DNA of 64,000 bases from Selaginella moellendorffii (lineage: Eukaryota > Streptophyta > Lycopodiopsida > Selaginellales > Selaginellaceae): contig NW_003314331.1 of NCBI RefSeq assembly GCF_000143415.4, forward strand, positions 436,164 to 500,163. The letters are read 5' to 3'. The translations under genes were made by a program, and so were the position numbers. The notes under the pieces were generated by a model that had not been told where the DNA came from, ran no database searches, and worked only from the letters and a program-made list of their open reading frames with translations. Below, in pieces: positions 47,508 through 58,006 of the stretch; positions within the stretch are counted from its first letter, which is position 1, and each line of letters starts with the position of its first letter.

Positions 47508-49546
47508 GCTGCTGCTGCTGCCGCTCCTGCTCGAGAAAATTATGTGTGACTTTCACTGCCGCGCCTTTATCGCTTCGGTTAGCGCGGCGCGAGGTAAGAC
47601 ATAGCTGCTTTCTTTGCGACTAACACAAAGTTCGTGCGTGCAGCTCAGCTTCTCGGCTTGATAACAACGAGCAGCGTCGTCAACAGTTCATGCGCGTGTC
47701 ATCCAACAACACCTACTGCATACAGACGCAAGACAAAATTCCTATCTGCCTATCGCCAAGCCGAAAGCTGCCTGTTGCTGTTGGACGTTAGAGTTCGAGA
47801 AAGCAACTCGTCAAGTAGGAAAAAGCAGAGACCAGGGAATGAACGCAAATCCAAAGAAGGCGAGGCAGCGCTTGAATCAAAGCTGCAAGCTGATGAGCCG
47901 CTGCCGCTGCTGCTGCTGCTGCGACTGCATGGTCTGAAAGGGAGAAGTTATTTCAACTCCGCCCAGCTCCAGACATATACGCATCAACCTGATCCAAGTT
48001 GTGCGTGCCGTCAGCCGGATATTTATGAAGAGAGCTTCATCAATACCACGACTCCTTCAATGGGGGCTCTGGACTGAGCAAAAAGAACTCGAGCAGAGAC
48101 AAAGGCAAAGACGCGGCAGTGGTGAACAGGCCTAGCTCACATGGGCATTACCAGACGAGCAGCAGACACGTAAAAGAAAGAAAGCCGAGGGGGTGGACTC
48201 GTGAAGATGGGAAACAGTGCTAGCGAAGAACGCAACGGTGATAGTCGTCTTGTGCTGAAACAGAGCTCTGCGCGGCTGTGCTATACTGCCGGAGAGGTAA
48301 GTGTGTAAGTGTGAGAGATTGAGAGCTCTGCTAATGCCTCCTCTTATACTTTTCCAGGCTGGGCTTCTACGCGCTCGTCGATAGCAGCAGTGGCAACCAG
48401 TGGTTCGCTCGGCTTCTACGCGCTCGTCAATAGCTACGTACAAACAAGTCGCTGGTAGCCTTGCTAGCGTACAAACTTCGCAGGAATTACCAGGCACAAG
48501 AGCACAGTAGCCGCGCGCGCACGCACGCACTCCACAGTGTGAGTGCTTCGCAGGGTACGTTTAAAGCTGGTGATTTGCTCCTCATCTCGGCTTTAAGGCG
48601 GGATGAGCTCGAGTAAGCCAAGGTTGCTTAGGTGGCGACTCGTTGATTTTGGGCCGTGAGCTTGACAGGGAAGAACTTGTGCGACGTTTTGGAATCTTGA
48701 CTCCTCCTGGATTGGCGTCGAAAAGCTTTGGCGTCAAAAAATGGGAGCGGGATTGCGATCGTGAATTGATCGAGAAAAGAGGAACCGACAGTGGAATTCG
48801 CTGTCCCGTCTAGATCTCTATTCCCGGTAATTGGCGCGGTTTTGTTTTTAAATTCGAATGTTTGAAATTTAAATGCGATTTGGCGCGCCCGCTATCTCCA
48901 TCCCTGGCAGCGTGTGGTCCCCGGGCTTGTGGTCCGTGACCCGTGGCAGTGAGGCTCACGAGTCTGGTGTCCGGTCACAGCACACCCAATTTCTTTCCCC
49001 CGGCTCTGTCCTGGCCAAGGCAAATTCGCGGGCAAATTCGCGGGATTTCGATTTAATGTCGATTTCTTAGCTCGGGTTTGTCGATTTTGCTAATTCGATC
49101 CCTTCTCTCAAGTGGGCTGTCGATGGATTGAGCCCAGATCTCGGTTTGGGGGTCGGGTCCGATCAAAGCTTTTTCTTCGCGCTGTTGACACTAATGTGAA
49201 ATGTGGAGGCCAGGAAGAGAGAGAGAGAGAGCGAGGCAAAAACAAAAGAAAGAATAGAAAATCCTTTCTTTGCTCGCCTCCCTCCTTCTGGACCAATGTC
49301 CAAATACAATGTTCCAACGCCAAGTGGGGTTCTTTCTCCTGGAAGAGCAATGATCTGGGCCGTCCGCTGATGATGAAGAGAGATAATCTGGGCCGTCCGC
49401 TGATGGCCCATCGCAGCCGTTGGTTTAAGCCTGGCACCTTTGTTAGTGGCGCATTGGCGAGGGAGCGCTATGGCCGCTACTAACGAAGCCTACTACGTCT
49501 CCAACCCTAGTTCCTGGGCTAGGGTTAGGGCTTACAGGAGGGAGCG
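47508..49546. other. Intergenic about 2 kb with no supported gene
   Basis: Between the divergent P450 and INO80B-like genes. Open frames at 47634-48077 (+) and 48132-48530 (-) are compositionally odd and unrecognised. A direct repeat of about 24 bases (core GGCTTCTACGCGCTCGTC) occurs at about 48364 and 48411. An AG run lies at about 49216-49235. A telo-box pair, AACCCTAG at 49503-49510 and TAGGGTTAGGG at 49520-49530, directly precedes the next start codon. Confidence 0.45.
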
Positions 49547-51296
49547 ATGGCGGAGGAGAGTGATTCCAGGCGCGCCAGCAGCGCCAGGAGGCCGCGCACG
49601 GATTTGGCCCGCCGGCGCCCACATTCGCAGCCCGATCGGCTGCTGACGGTTTCTCGTAGGAATTCTAGCGGCCCGGGGAAGATGGAGGGCGCCGGCGAGG
49701 AGGTTTGTAGGCCGAGCGAGGAGAAGAGCGTCAGGGTGTTCAAGCGCAGGGAAATTGGGACGTGTAACGAGGACAAGAGCAAGAACGGTAGGAATGGGGG
49801 GAAAACGAATGGAAAATCCAAGGCCGGGAGCGAGGAGAAGCCACCGGATGCAAAGAGACGTCGCCAGCGCTTGGTTCTCGAGGTTCGTATCCTTCGCTCC
49901 TTTCTTTGATCCTTTTCATCCTTTGCTTGTGGGCTAACTTTTGTCATTCTTTTTGTATATGAATCCAGGGCTCGGACGAGGACTCCGAACCGTCCGAGAA
50001 GAATGGCAATGGAAGTAAAGACTCTTCCAGCCCGAGCAAGCGAGCGGAGTCCAAACCGGTTGCCAAGGCCGCTCCGGAAGGCGTGGGGTTGAGGAAAAGC
50101 TCGCGAGTTGTGAAGAGACGCACCTTCGACGACGAGATAGACTTTGACGAGGTGATAAAACGTAGGAGGAGGCCGCCGCAGCAGGATAGTGCGAAGGAGG
50201 CTGCTGCCAAACAAGTTGACGAGAACACGGACAGTGCGGATGACGATCACCCGAGGAAGAAGCCAAGGAGAGGAAGCATTCAGGAGCTCCAGTCCGCTAG
50301 CGAAAAGCCAAAACAACGAGGTGGTTCGGTAGTAACTCAAGAGAATGCTGTGCCAAGGGAAAAGCCCCTGACTGCAAGACAAAGGGCCATGCAAGCGAAG
50401 GATAGCGGCATACTAGAACAACCAAGTACGTCTGGAAGAGACGAGGCTCAGAAGGTAGATTCTCCGAGCGATAGCGTGGACTCGAAGGAGAAAGCGACAG
50501 TGCCTTTGACGGCCAGGCAGAGGTCGCTTCAAGCATGCAAGGATGGCGACGGGAACTTTGGGCTCATTGAGTTTCCCGAGGGTCTAAATCATACTGATCG
50601 AAGTACGTCACTGGTCTTTTTGGTTCTTTGTCCTTTTTTTTTCCTTCATGGTAAAGTGTTTGGATGCAGGACGGAAAGCCAAACTTACTGACGAAGAAAA
50701 GCTTGCGAAGAAAGCTGAAGCGGCTAGCAAACGAAAACAGCAAGTAGAAAAGGCTGCAAAGGAGATACAGGTAACTTTATTTGCGTATCATGGACCAAAG
50801 TAAACCGATGTTTCTCTTATGCAGGCGTCTGCCATACAAAAAATCCTGAATCAGGACTCAAATAGAAAGAAAAGAGAGGAAAAAATACAAAAGCAAAAAC
50901 AAGAACTGGCAGAGGTTTGTGATCCTTATCAGACTTTCAAGCTCGTAACTCGAGAAACTATGTGCAGGAAAAGAAAGCTGCTGAATTGGAAGTCGCTACT
51001 AACTCCGTTCGCTGGATTATGGGTCCTTCTGGGACTACGGTTTCGTGGGCTCAAGATGAGTTCCCAGCTCTTTTCTCTTCCGGGCCTATTAGGCAAGTCT
51101 TTTTCGAGGTACGAGTGGAATGACAATTTTGCTGTGCTTTTGCAGGTATCCCCCTCCTCGGGAAAAGTGCGCTGCATGTGATAATGCGTACAAATATCGG
51201 GATTCGAAGTCCAATCTGCCTCTTTGCAGTCTGCAATGTTACAAGGCAGTGCAACAACCATTGAAGCCGGCATTAGAAGTTTCTCCGGCTCAGTAG
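49547..51296 (+). CDS. INO80 complex subunit B (IES2)-like protein with PAPA-1 region and HIT zinc finger
   Basis: Six exons: 49547-49882, 49969-50602, 50670-50770, 50825-50914, 50968-51092 and 51146-51296. About 480 residues. The long N-terminal part is charged and disordered with nuclear-type basic clusters (KRRRQRL, KRRRRPP) and two PLTARQR motifs. A PAPA-1-like coiled coil follows (KLTDEEKLAKKAEAASKRKQ ... AIQKILNQDS). The C-terminal HIT finger has CAACDNAYKYRDSKSNLPLC followed by SLQCYKAV. This combination defines plant INO80B-type proteins, subunits of the INO80 chromatin-remodelling complex. The last intron has a GC donor (AG|GCAAGT at 51091-51097), and only this junction keeps the zinc finger in frame. 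The first intron position supports the start chosen. Confidence 0.88.
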
Positions 51297-51487
51297 TTGT
51301 GATGAGGTACCATTGAAATTCATACTTTTTTCAGCTAAACGATCTAGCTGGTAGCACAGGCAAATTGTGGTTACGCAGACAAATATGTTCTAAAGAAAAT
51401 CGAAAGTGATAGTACCTTGGGCGACACACGATTGTCATTCACTCGTTTTGGTTTGGACTAACTTGTTTGTTATAAGTTTGTTGCAGT

Positions 51488-51504
51488 GGCATATAAGGCT
51501 CGCT
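51488..51504 (+). promoter_or_regulatory. TATA-box candidate for the EUL lectin gene
   Basis: GGCATATAAGGC lies about 45 bases before the start codon at 51542, a normal distance for a short 5' leader. It lies only about 200 bp after the upstream gene's stop. Confidence 0.45.
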
Positions 51505-51541
51505 CTGGCCTTTCCAGTGGCCGTTGCTCCAGTGCTTTCAG

Positions 51542-52331
51542 ATGAGCACTTCACTGCTGGTAGTCTTCTTCATCCTTACAAGGTAAGACAGCGAAGTTTT
51601 GTCTTTCGATAGACTGGCTAACAGCGAAATGACAGAGCGGCCGTCGCCGAGGATGCAGCTCCACCACTCATGCAGCCTATACAGGATTTTCCTCCCGCGT
51701 TTGATCCTCCTCCGCCTCCACAGCAGGACGGGGCTTCCACGGTTCGAATTTTTAACAAGGCCAACCCCTCGCTCTCGCTAACCGGTTTGTGGAATGGGAA
51801 AGTGGTGATGACGCTTGGAAACGGGACGATGCCTTACCAGGTCGGATGTTATACACGTTCTTTGCTCCTCCTTTTTGGCTCATCCTTTTCTCTTCCGCTT
51901 GCAGCAATGGTTTGTAGATACTTCGTGGGGGACGAGATTCACAGACGCGGTTGGCTACAAGGCCTTCATGCTGGTGAACAAGGCGACTGGCATGATACTC
52001 CGGCATGGCTATTTGGAAAACTCCGCGGTAAGCGAGCTTGGAACTTGATAGAGCACGAAGTTTACTCGTGTGTCTTTCCTTCTATATCTTACAGGTGAGT
52101 TGCGGGATCGTGAAGGGTGACTTGGTGGATAGCTTGTGGACGAGAGGCCCCGACTTACAGGGATTCCACACCATCAGAGCTTGCAGCAAAGTGGAGCTGA
52201 TAATGGACGTGGAGCGCGCGGATATGAAGAAGCACATACTCTTGAAAGAAGGATGCAAAGTGGTGATGTTTAAGATGAGCCAGGAAGAAACGCAGTACTG
52301 GAGAATGGAAGCCATAGTTTCATCGAGCTAA
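51542..52331 (+). CDS. EUL-domain (Euonymus lectin-type) protein with predicted signal peptide
   Basis: Four exons, 51542-51582, 51636-51840, 51905-52027 and 52095-52331, splice exactly in frame to 201 residues. The first exon gives MSTSLLVVFFILT and runs on to RAAVAEDAAP across the intron. This is a textbook secretory signal with an AVA-E cleavage site. A short proline-rich segment follows (FPPAFDPPPPPQQDG), as is usual before EUL domains. The lectin domain has VRIFNKANPSLSL, YQQWFVDTSW, FMLVNKATGMILRHGY, DLQGFHTIRAC and ETQYWRMEAIV, a beta-trefoil-like layout with Q-x-W motifs. EUL lectins bind glycans and are usually described as cytoplasmic/nuclear stress-induced proteins. A secreted one would be unusual. 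The start rests on the splice model; without exon 1 there is an internal ATG at 51670. Confidence 0.75.
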
Positions 52332-52623
52332 GGAATGAAAAATTATAGATTTTGGAGTAACGTCCGATCAAATCTCTTACGTTAGAGTCCACATACGATG
52401 TACGGGAAAAAGATATCCTTGTCTACCGCAAGGTCTTAGCCTCCGTGGAGATAGGTGGTAACTGTCAATGGCTGTTGTTAACGTTTGCGGCCAGGATCCT
52501 CGCAAGCTCTTGGAATGGACGGCTGTCATTGCTCGTGCTCGCCACGAGCATAAAGCGAGAGTTCCTTTGGAACGATCCGGCTTCCTCGTTCCAGTGTCGA
52601 GAGAAAAAGAGAGAGTAGCGAGG

Positions 52624-53574
52624 ATGATCCTGGAGGTTCTCGCGAGGAATGCTTTCGAGGAGTTTGCGGCGGGAATGCTCAAGCCGGTGGCAGCGCTGGC
52701 GATTGTCGGCATGGCTATCGCGCTCTCGCTCGTCCAGCGGCTTCAACTGGAGCAGGAGATGGTCACCTCCATCGCCAGAGCCTTCGTCCAGCTCGCCCTC
52801 ATCGGCTTCATCCTCCAGTTCATCTTCGAGCAGAAGAACGCCGTGTGGATCTTCGTGGCTTACACCTTCATGGTAAGATCTCTTCTTTCTCCTGCTTGTT
52901 CTTCGTCTAGAGCTTGAGAAAGAAGAAAAGAATGGTACCTTGTAGGTGATCGTCGCGGGATACACGGCGGGGCGACGAGCAAGACACGTCCCACGAAGTC
53001 CATACATCGCTGGAATCTCCATCTTCATCGGCACTGGTGTTACGCTCGCGCTGCTACTGCTGCTTCGGGTGTTTCCACTCACGCCCCGCTACATGATCCC
53101 GGTGAGTGGAATGATGGTTGGAAACTCCATGACAGTCACCGGGGTCGCCATGAAAAACCTGCGAGACAACCTCAAGATGCAAATGAACCAGGTAAGTTCG
53201 GAAGGCTCGAGTGGAACCAGTTAGAACTAAGAAAACAAAATCACCTTTTGTTCTTCCAGGTTGAAACGGCTCTAGCTCTCGGAGCAACGCCGAGCCAGGC
53301 GATCAAGCGACCGATGAAGAGAACTTTGATACTGGCCTTGAGTCCCGTCCTGGACAACACGAAAACGGTGGGATTAATCTCGCTGCCTGGTGCGATGACG
53401 GGACTTATCATGGGTGGCGCGTCGCCGCTGGAAGCTGTGCGTCTCCAGATGGTGGTGATGAACATGCTCGTCGGGGCCGCTACTTTCAGCAGCCTTGTGG
53501 CCGCGTACTTGAGCTGGCAGTATTTTTTCACCAAGACCATGCAAGTCGAGACCAAGGTGTTCCTGGATGAGTGA
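52624..53574 (+). CDS. ALS3/FetB-type (UPF0014) ABC transporter membrane subunit
   Basis: Three exons, 52624-52872, 52946-53191 and 53260-53574, give 269 residues, close to the usual family length. Landmarks, in order: AAGMLKPVAALAIVGMAIAL, FVQLALIGFILQFIF, VIVAGYTAGRRARHVPR, TPRYMIPVSGMMVGNSMTVT, VETALALGATPSQAIKRPMK, SPVLDNTKTVGLISLPGAMT and GLIMGGASPLEA. About seven membrane helices are expected. Plant ALS3 pairs with the soluble ATPase STAR1 and is needed for aluminium tolerance; bacterial FetB is involved in iron export. I took the ATG at 52624 because it matches the family N-terminus. The frame is also open to an ATG at 52468, which would add a 52-residue basic extension. Confidence 0.9.
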
Positions 53575-53818
53575 AGTAAATGTTAGTTTCATGGAGAAAA
53601 TCGCAGAAAACTTACAAAGACTTGCGAAACTTGGCGAGGATTTTGGGCTCTTTGGAACAAAGAAACCGATCCTTCACAGGCAGAAATCCAAGAGAACAAA
53701 GTGAAATTTCCACCGGACAAATGGAAATCGAATGAGAAGAAATAGTTCTCGACCGAAAGGCTGGAAGTTCTTATGAAACACAAGAAAGTTCTTACAAACA
53801 AAAGATTCCTGGCCAGTG
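53575..53818. other. Short convergent intergenic region
   Basis: 3' sides of the ALS3-like gene (+) and the MWFE-like gene (-). No gene seen. Confidence 0.5.
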
Positions 53819-54165
53819 CTAGGCGGCAGCTTGGGCTTCCTGCAAAAAATCCAAAAGCGAGAGGATAAGCAGGAATTTCTAGTTTGGAATCCTTCTAGTG
53901 CTGATGATACCTGCTGCTGGGCTTTCTCAATTATGCGCCTATCCCTGTCGTCCATGAGCTTGTCCCATTTATCGTTCCTCACGGGCTTGGGCTGCTCGAT
54001 CCAATCCAAGAGAGATTTCACGGCCTACATTCTGGGAGACGAAGTGCTGCTTGCTTAACTTACCTTGCCCATGGTCTTGACATGAGCCATATGAGGAAGA
54101 TAGCCCATGAGAAAGAGAGCGCCGCCAATGATGCCCATCGGGACCATGCTATGCCACCACGCCAT
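53819..54165 (-). CDS. Probable complex I MWFE/NDUFA1-like subunit
   Basis: Minus strand, three exons: 54165-54064, 54024-53911 and 53839-53819. They splice in frame with canonical sites to 78 residues and stop at 53821-53819. The N-terminus starts MAWWHSMVPMGIIGGALFLM, one short membrane helix. The C-terminal part, NDKWDKLMDDRDRRIIEK, matches the W-x-x-(L/A)M-x-x-RD(R/K) block of plant NDUFA1/MWFE. The loop between the two parts is about 13 residues longer than in the plant proteins I know. If correct, it is a nuclear-encoded single-helix subunit of the mitochondrial NADH dehydrogenase membrane arm. It is too short and broken by introns to appear as one open frame. Confidence 0.6.
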
Positions 54166-56085
54166 AGCTCAAATGCCCTAATTCTTACATCTTAAAGCAT
54201 TTTGAAAATTTCCAATTTTTTATGAATCAATAATTTGTAATTATAATTATAATAAAATTTTCTTACCTGATCAAAGAATTATTTATATTTTAATATATGT
54301 AAAATGTGAAAATCCCTATATTTAGAGTAGGAGTAATAAGATATAATTTTAAAAAATATTAATTTTAATGGGCTTATAATGTTTTAAAAACCATTTTTTT
54401 TATATTTCTAAGTAATGGAAACCACAATTATGAGTAGTTTTTATTACGCATTTCTAAGTCCTTCTAAAAATCTTCACTTCTTTTATGTAACATTCTTTTG
54501 TAAAGATGTTTTATATCTTGAAAAATATATAAATTTGCAAAAATATATTACTTATTATTTCTTTCATATAGGCTCTTTTAAAAGTTATATTTTAAATTTT
54601 CACATAAAAGTCTTTTACATCCTTATCCATAATTAACATTTGTATAATGTAATTTTGAAGTTTCTCAAAGATTTTATCTCCTTTAAAAGTTCAAATGGAG
54701 CGTAAAATGCAAAAATATTCATAAAGATATTATTGATATCAAAGAATTACAAAAAAAACATTTTTTTATATTCATCTTTAATAAAAAAAAATTCATTTGA
54801 GCTCATAAACATCATCTTCTCATAAACTTGATCTTTGAATATTCTTCAAGAATCAAACTACATTATCCATAACTTGTCAACTAATATCATGATCACAATA
54901 AATAATGGCAAAACACCAAGAATAGGACAAATTGTGTAATCATATCCCACAAAAGTTGAAAATGACAACACATCAAGGATGGGTACAACACCAACATAAT
55001 TACAACTCATAACACCAAAAGTTCAATCTAACAAAGTAGCATTAACAACCTAAAGTGATATACTCCTTGATTAATGATTGCATGGCATGGTAGAAGAAGA
55101 GAATGCAATAAAGATCAAAAGAAAGAACATATTTATAGCTAAAATTCTAAATCTTGGAAAAAATTAATACAGATATAAATTTAAAAGAGAATGAAGAAAT
55201 AAAAACAAAAAATACAATCCCAAACACTAGAGCAAAGCACTATTAAAAAGTTTTACCCTTCAAGGACAAATTGTAGTGCCTCTCATCTCAATATCGAAAT
55301 AAATATATTAATTAGGGTTTAGACCCCTACTTATATACAAGAATGGATGGATTAAATTTAGTCCTAAATGGACGGTTAGGCAGGGTAATACATGTATATA
55401 TATATATATATATATGTATTTGTAAGCCACAAATTTTTCCTTTCCAATTTGTTAACTTACCTCGTATATTTGACCACCACTGCCTTGGCCTTAGTTAAAT
55501 TCCTTTGCCAAGGTTCCTATCTATTGTATTAACTCTTACTTGGTCTTGCTTAATTTCAGCAACTCACTATACGAATAATAAAGCATTAGCCATCCATCCA
55601 TAGATTCCCAAATTTTCTCCAAATCCCCCTCTCCGATTAGACTGAACTTAAAGTTCAATTACACTCCCATAAGCATAAACAATCAAACACACCAAGCTTC
55701 CATGTTTCTAACATCTCTTAGTACAATAAAATTTGATTATGGGACCCTCTAAATCCCAAACCTTAGATGCAACATTTATTTTAGGGCACCGAAGGGAAAG
55801 ATCATGGCCTAACAGCCTGATATAGATATTTCTACTCCCCCACTTCCATTCTGAAGGGAAGGCCCAAACCCCTAGGAAGGGGTGAGGATTAATGAGCCAA
55901 AAGGTACTCAAGTAGGGCACCACTCCACAAAAGTTAAGAACACCGTAATCAATTTCTCTTTCGAGAATGAGAGTTGCTTTTGAGCATTTCCTTGGGTGGC
56001 CCCTCCAACACTACTCGAGCTCATGCTCACTCCTACTTAAGGCCCCTAAACCCTAGTCTTAACCTCAAATCAGTTTAGAAGCATT
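54166..56085. other. AT-rich repeat DNA, no gene seen
   Basis: Very AT-rich to about 55300. Bases 54700-54765 are nearly identical to the reverse complement of 61185-61245. A TA dinucleotide run lies at about 55398-55423. Bases 55310-55370 resemble 61262-61325 in direct orientation. From 55430 to 56085 short frames only. Confidence 0.5.
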
Positions 56086-56410
56086 ATTGAATAGTTCCTT
56101 TAAGATTTATTATACTTTTGGAACCCTTTACAGTTGCCTCCCTCTCGGGAGACACATGCTTTCGGCTTTTACCCTGCAATCTGTATTAGTATTCAAACTT
56201 GGTCTTGGACTCGACCTTGAACTTGGTCTTGAACTCAATCTCGAACTCACTCTTGGACCTAACCTTAGACTCTATCTTGGAATTGATCTCAGCCTTGGTC
56301 TCAAACTCAATCTCAAATTTCGGACTCGAACTCAATCTTGGTCTCAAACTCAGTCTTAAACTTGGTCTCAGAGTTGGTTTTAGACTTGATCTAAAACTCA
56401 GTTTCATGTG
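56086..56410 (-). repeat. Second copy of the GAGTC-type minisatellite and its flank
   Basis: Read on the minus strand, 56405-56190 is a degenerate 12-base array (units such as GAGTTTGAGACC). It runs into a flank, about 56190-56100, that aligns with 4112-4185 on the plus strand: AATACTAATA, a GGTGAAAGCC/GGTAAAAGCC word, an AAGAGGG word and GGGTTCCAAAAG. This is the same dispersed repeat in opposite orientation. Confidence 0.7.
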
Positions 56411-56479
56411 ATAAATTCTTTATCATTTCGGTTGTGCTTTCAGGGATCTTTTACCCTTTGACACCTCGGGGAGTTGGTT

Positions 56480-57330
56480 CTTTATACAAACTTTACAACT
56501 ATAAATAAGTTTAAAGTTTTTAATGTTTGGGTAAAATAATTTAGTAACAATAATAAATCTTGTTTAGAAGTGCAAAACCAAACTCTAAGCTGGTAAAAAT
56601 AAATTCAATGACCCAAAACATTTTAGAAATTGGATAGTATACAAGAAAATATTAATTATAATATTTAACTACTATTTCATTATTTTACACTTCAATTTCA
56701 TTGATCTCTTGTATAAATTGAACTGTTTATCTAAAGATGTATTAAAGTAGTGGAAAGAGGAAAAATTAATAATCTTTAGACACAAAACAAATAATTTATA
56801 TATTTTAAGCACTTCAAAAAATTTAAGTGACAAATGGAGTTATTGAATTTTATTAAAACTGGTATCATTTATTATTTTCTAAAGATAATTCATAGTTGTG
56901 ACCAAATTATAGTTTTATTGGTTTTCAAAACATAAAAAATTTATTTATACTAATTTAATTAAGAAAAATCAAATTAGAAAAAATTAATAGCAGAAAATTA
57001 CAACCATTAGATTGAAGAATATTCTAAAGTATACACATATTCTAGATAAATTTCTTATGCAAACAAAATAATAGTAATAATGACGTAAGTAAGATTTTGT
57101 CAAGTAGTGGCCCACTTCAAACATTAGAGGTAATATCTAAAACATGGGCAGGGCAGGAACTCCCACATTGTCAACACAGAGTGCCGGATCCCATTGCAAC
57201 TGCTGTGTTTCATGGAACCTTCTCCAAGCCTATCCATCCTTTAAATACTTTCACAACCATCTCACAACTCAAGGAAAGAAAGAGGTCACTCTTCTAATTC
57301 TTAGCATTGCTCTCTTGTTTGTTTCCTCAA
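56480..57330 (+). repeat. Duplicated upstream block of germin gene 1 (partner 61484-62300)
   Basis: About 85-90% identical to 61484-62300 over most of its length, with small gaps. It includes TCTTGTTTAGAAGTG, the TGACGTAAG motif and the leader of the germin-like gene. Confidence 0.8.
57081..57089 (+). promoter_or_regulatory. TGACG (as-1/TGA bZIP-type) motif before germin gene 1
   Basis: TGACGTAAG, 275 bp before the start codon. The same motif is kept before germin gene 3 (62046-62054), and a related TGACGTGTCA lies at 58741-58750, 337 bp before germin gene 2. TGACG motifs bind TGA-class bZIP factors linked to defence responses. A TATA-like TTTAAATA lies at about 57239-57247. Confidence 0.45.
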
Positions 57331-57355
57331 GTTCCAGGGGTCACTCAAGAACACG

Positions 57356-58006
57356 ATGATGATCACACTCTTCCAATTTCTCGTCATTGCGGCACCAATC
57401 TTCCAGGTGATCACAGCCTCCGACGCCGATCCCCTCCAGGACTTTTGTGTGGCCGACCTCGCAAAGGACCTCACTCTCAATGGCTACCCTTGCAAGCGAG
57501 CAGCCAACACCACCACTGAGGATTTCATCTTCTCGGGCCTTCGAAACTCCGCAAACACCAGCGGCCCATCGAGAGCCGACGCGGTGTTTGGCTTCGTCCA
57601 CAGTTATCCGGGGCTCAACTCTCTCGGCCTCTCCATAGCCAGGCTCGACTTTGCTCCCGGCGGTCTCATCCCTCCACACACGCACCCACGAGGCTCAGAG
57701 ATCATCTACGTCGTGGAAGGGAGCTTGTACGCCGGATTCGTCACCACCCAGAACCAGCTCTTTGCTCGGGTCATCTCCAAAGGCGACGTGATGATCTTCC
57801 CGCGGGGTTTGATCCACTGGCAGCTCAACGTCGGTAACACCACCGCCATGGCCATCGTGACGCTGGATTCGCAGTCACCGGGCTTCCAGCTTATCGCAAG
57901 CTCCATGTTTGGATCGGACATCCTGGACGAGGTGCTCGTCAAGACCTTCTTTATTGATGAGAATGCGGTCCGGCAGCTCAAGGCGACGTTCTCTGGCTCC
58001 TCCTAA
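57356..58006 (+). CDS. Germin-like protein, copy 1
   Basis: Intronless, 216 residues. Signal peptide MMITLFQFLVIAAPIFQVIT, then ASDADPLQDFCVADL, the usual germin N-terminus with the first of two conserved cysteines (FC ... YPC). The cupin motif is PPHTHPRGSEIIYVVEGSL (about residues 104-122), which supplies two His and one Glu of the manganese site. The second cupin box has GLIHWQLN with the fourth ligand His. NTT sequons at about residues 50 and 162 are likely glycosylation sites. Secreted to the cell wall. Family members can have superoxide dismutase or, rarely, oxalate oxidase activity; which applies here cannot be told. It differs from copies 2 and 3 mainly at residues 62-90. Confidence 0.93.
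   Translation: MMITLFQFLVIAAPIFQVITASDADPLQDFCVADLAKDLTLNGYPCKRAANTTTEDFIFSGLRNSANTSGPSRADAVFGFVHSYPGLNSLGLSIARLDFAPGGLIPPHTHPRGSEIIYVVEGSLYAGFVTTQNQLFARVISKGDVMIFPRGLIHWQLNVGNTTAMAIVTLDSQSPGFQLIASSMFGSDILDEVLVKTFFIDENAVRQLKATFSGSS

Noticed and set aside
47634-48077. 147-codon plus-strand frame upstream of the P450 gene
   Set aside because: Low-complexity Leu/Ser content from CTG repeats, no family, no good start context, no homologue I can name.
49525-50394. 289-codon minus-strand frame
   Set aside because: It overlaps the well-supported INO80B-like exons on the plus strand and crosses an intron; its leucine/serine composition is that of an antisense shadow.
52468-52623. Upstream extension of the ALS3-like protein
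   Set aside because: The frame is open, but the ATG at 52624 fits the family N-terminus better; the extension is basic, hydrophilic and unlike other members. It is kept as an alternative in the gene entry.
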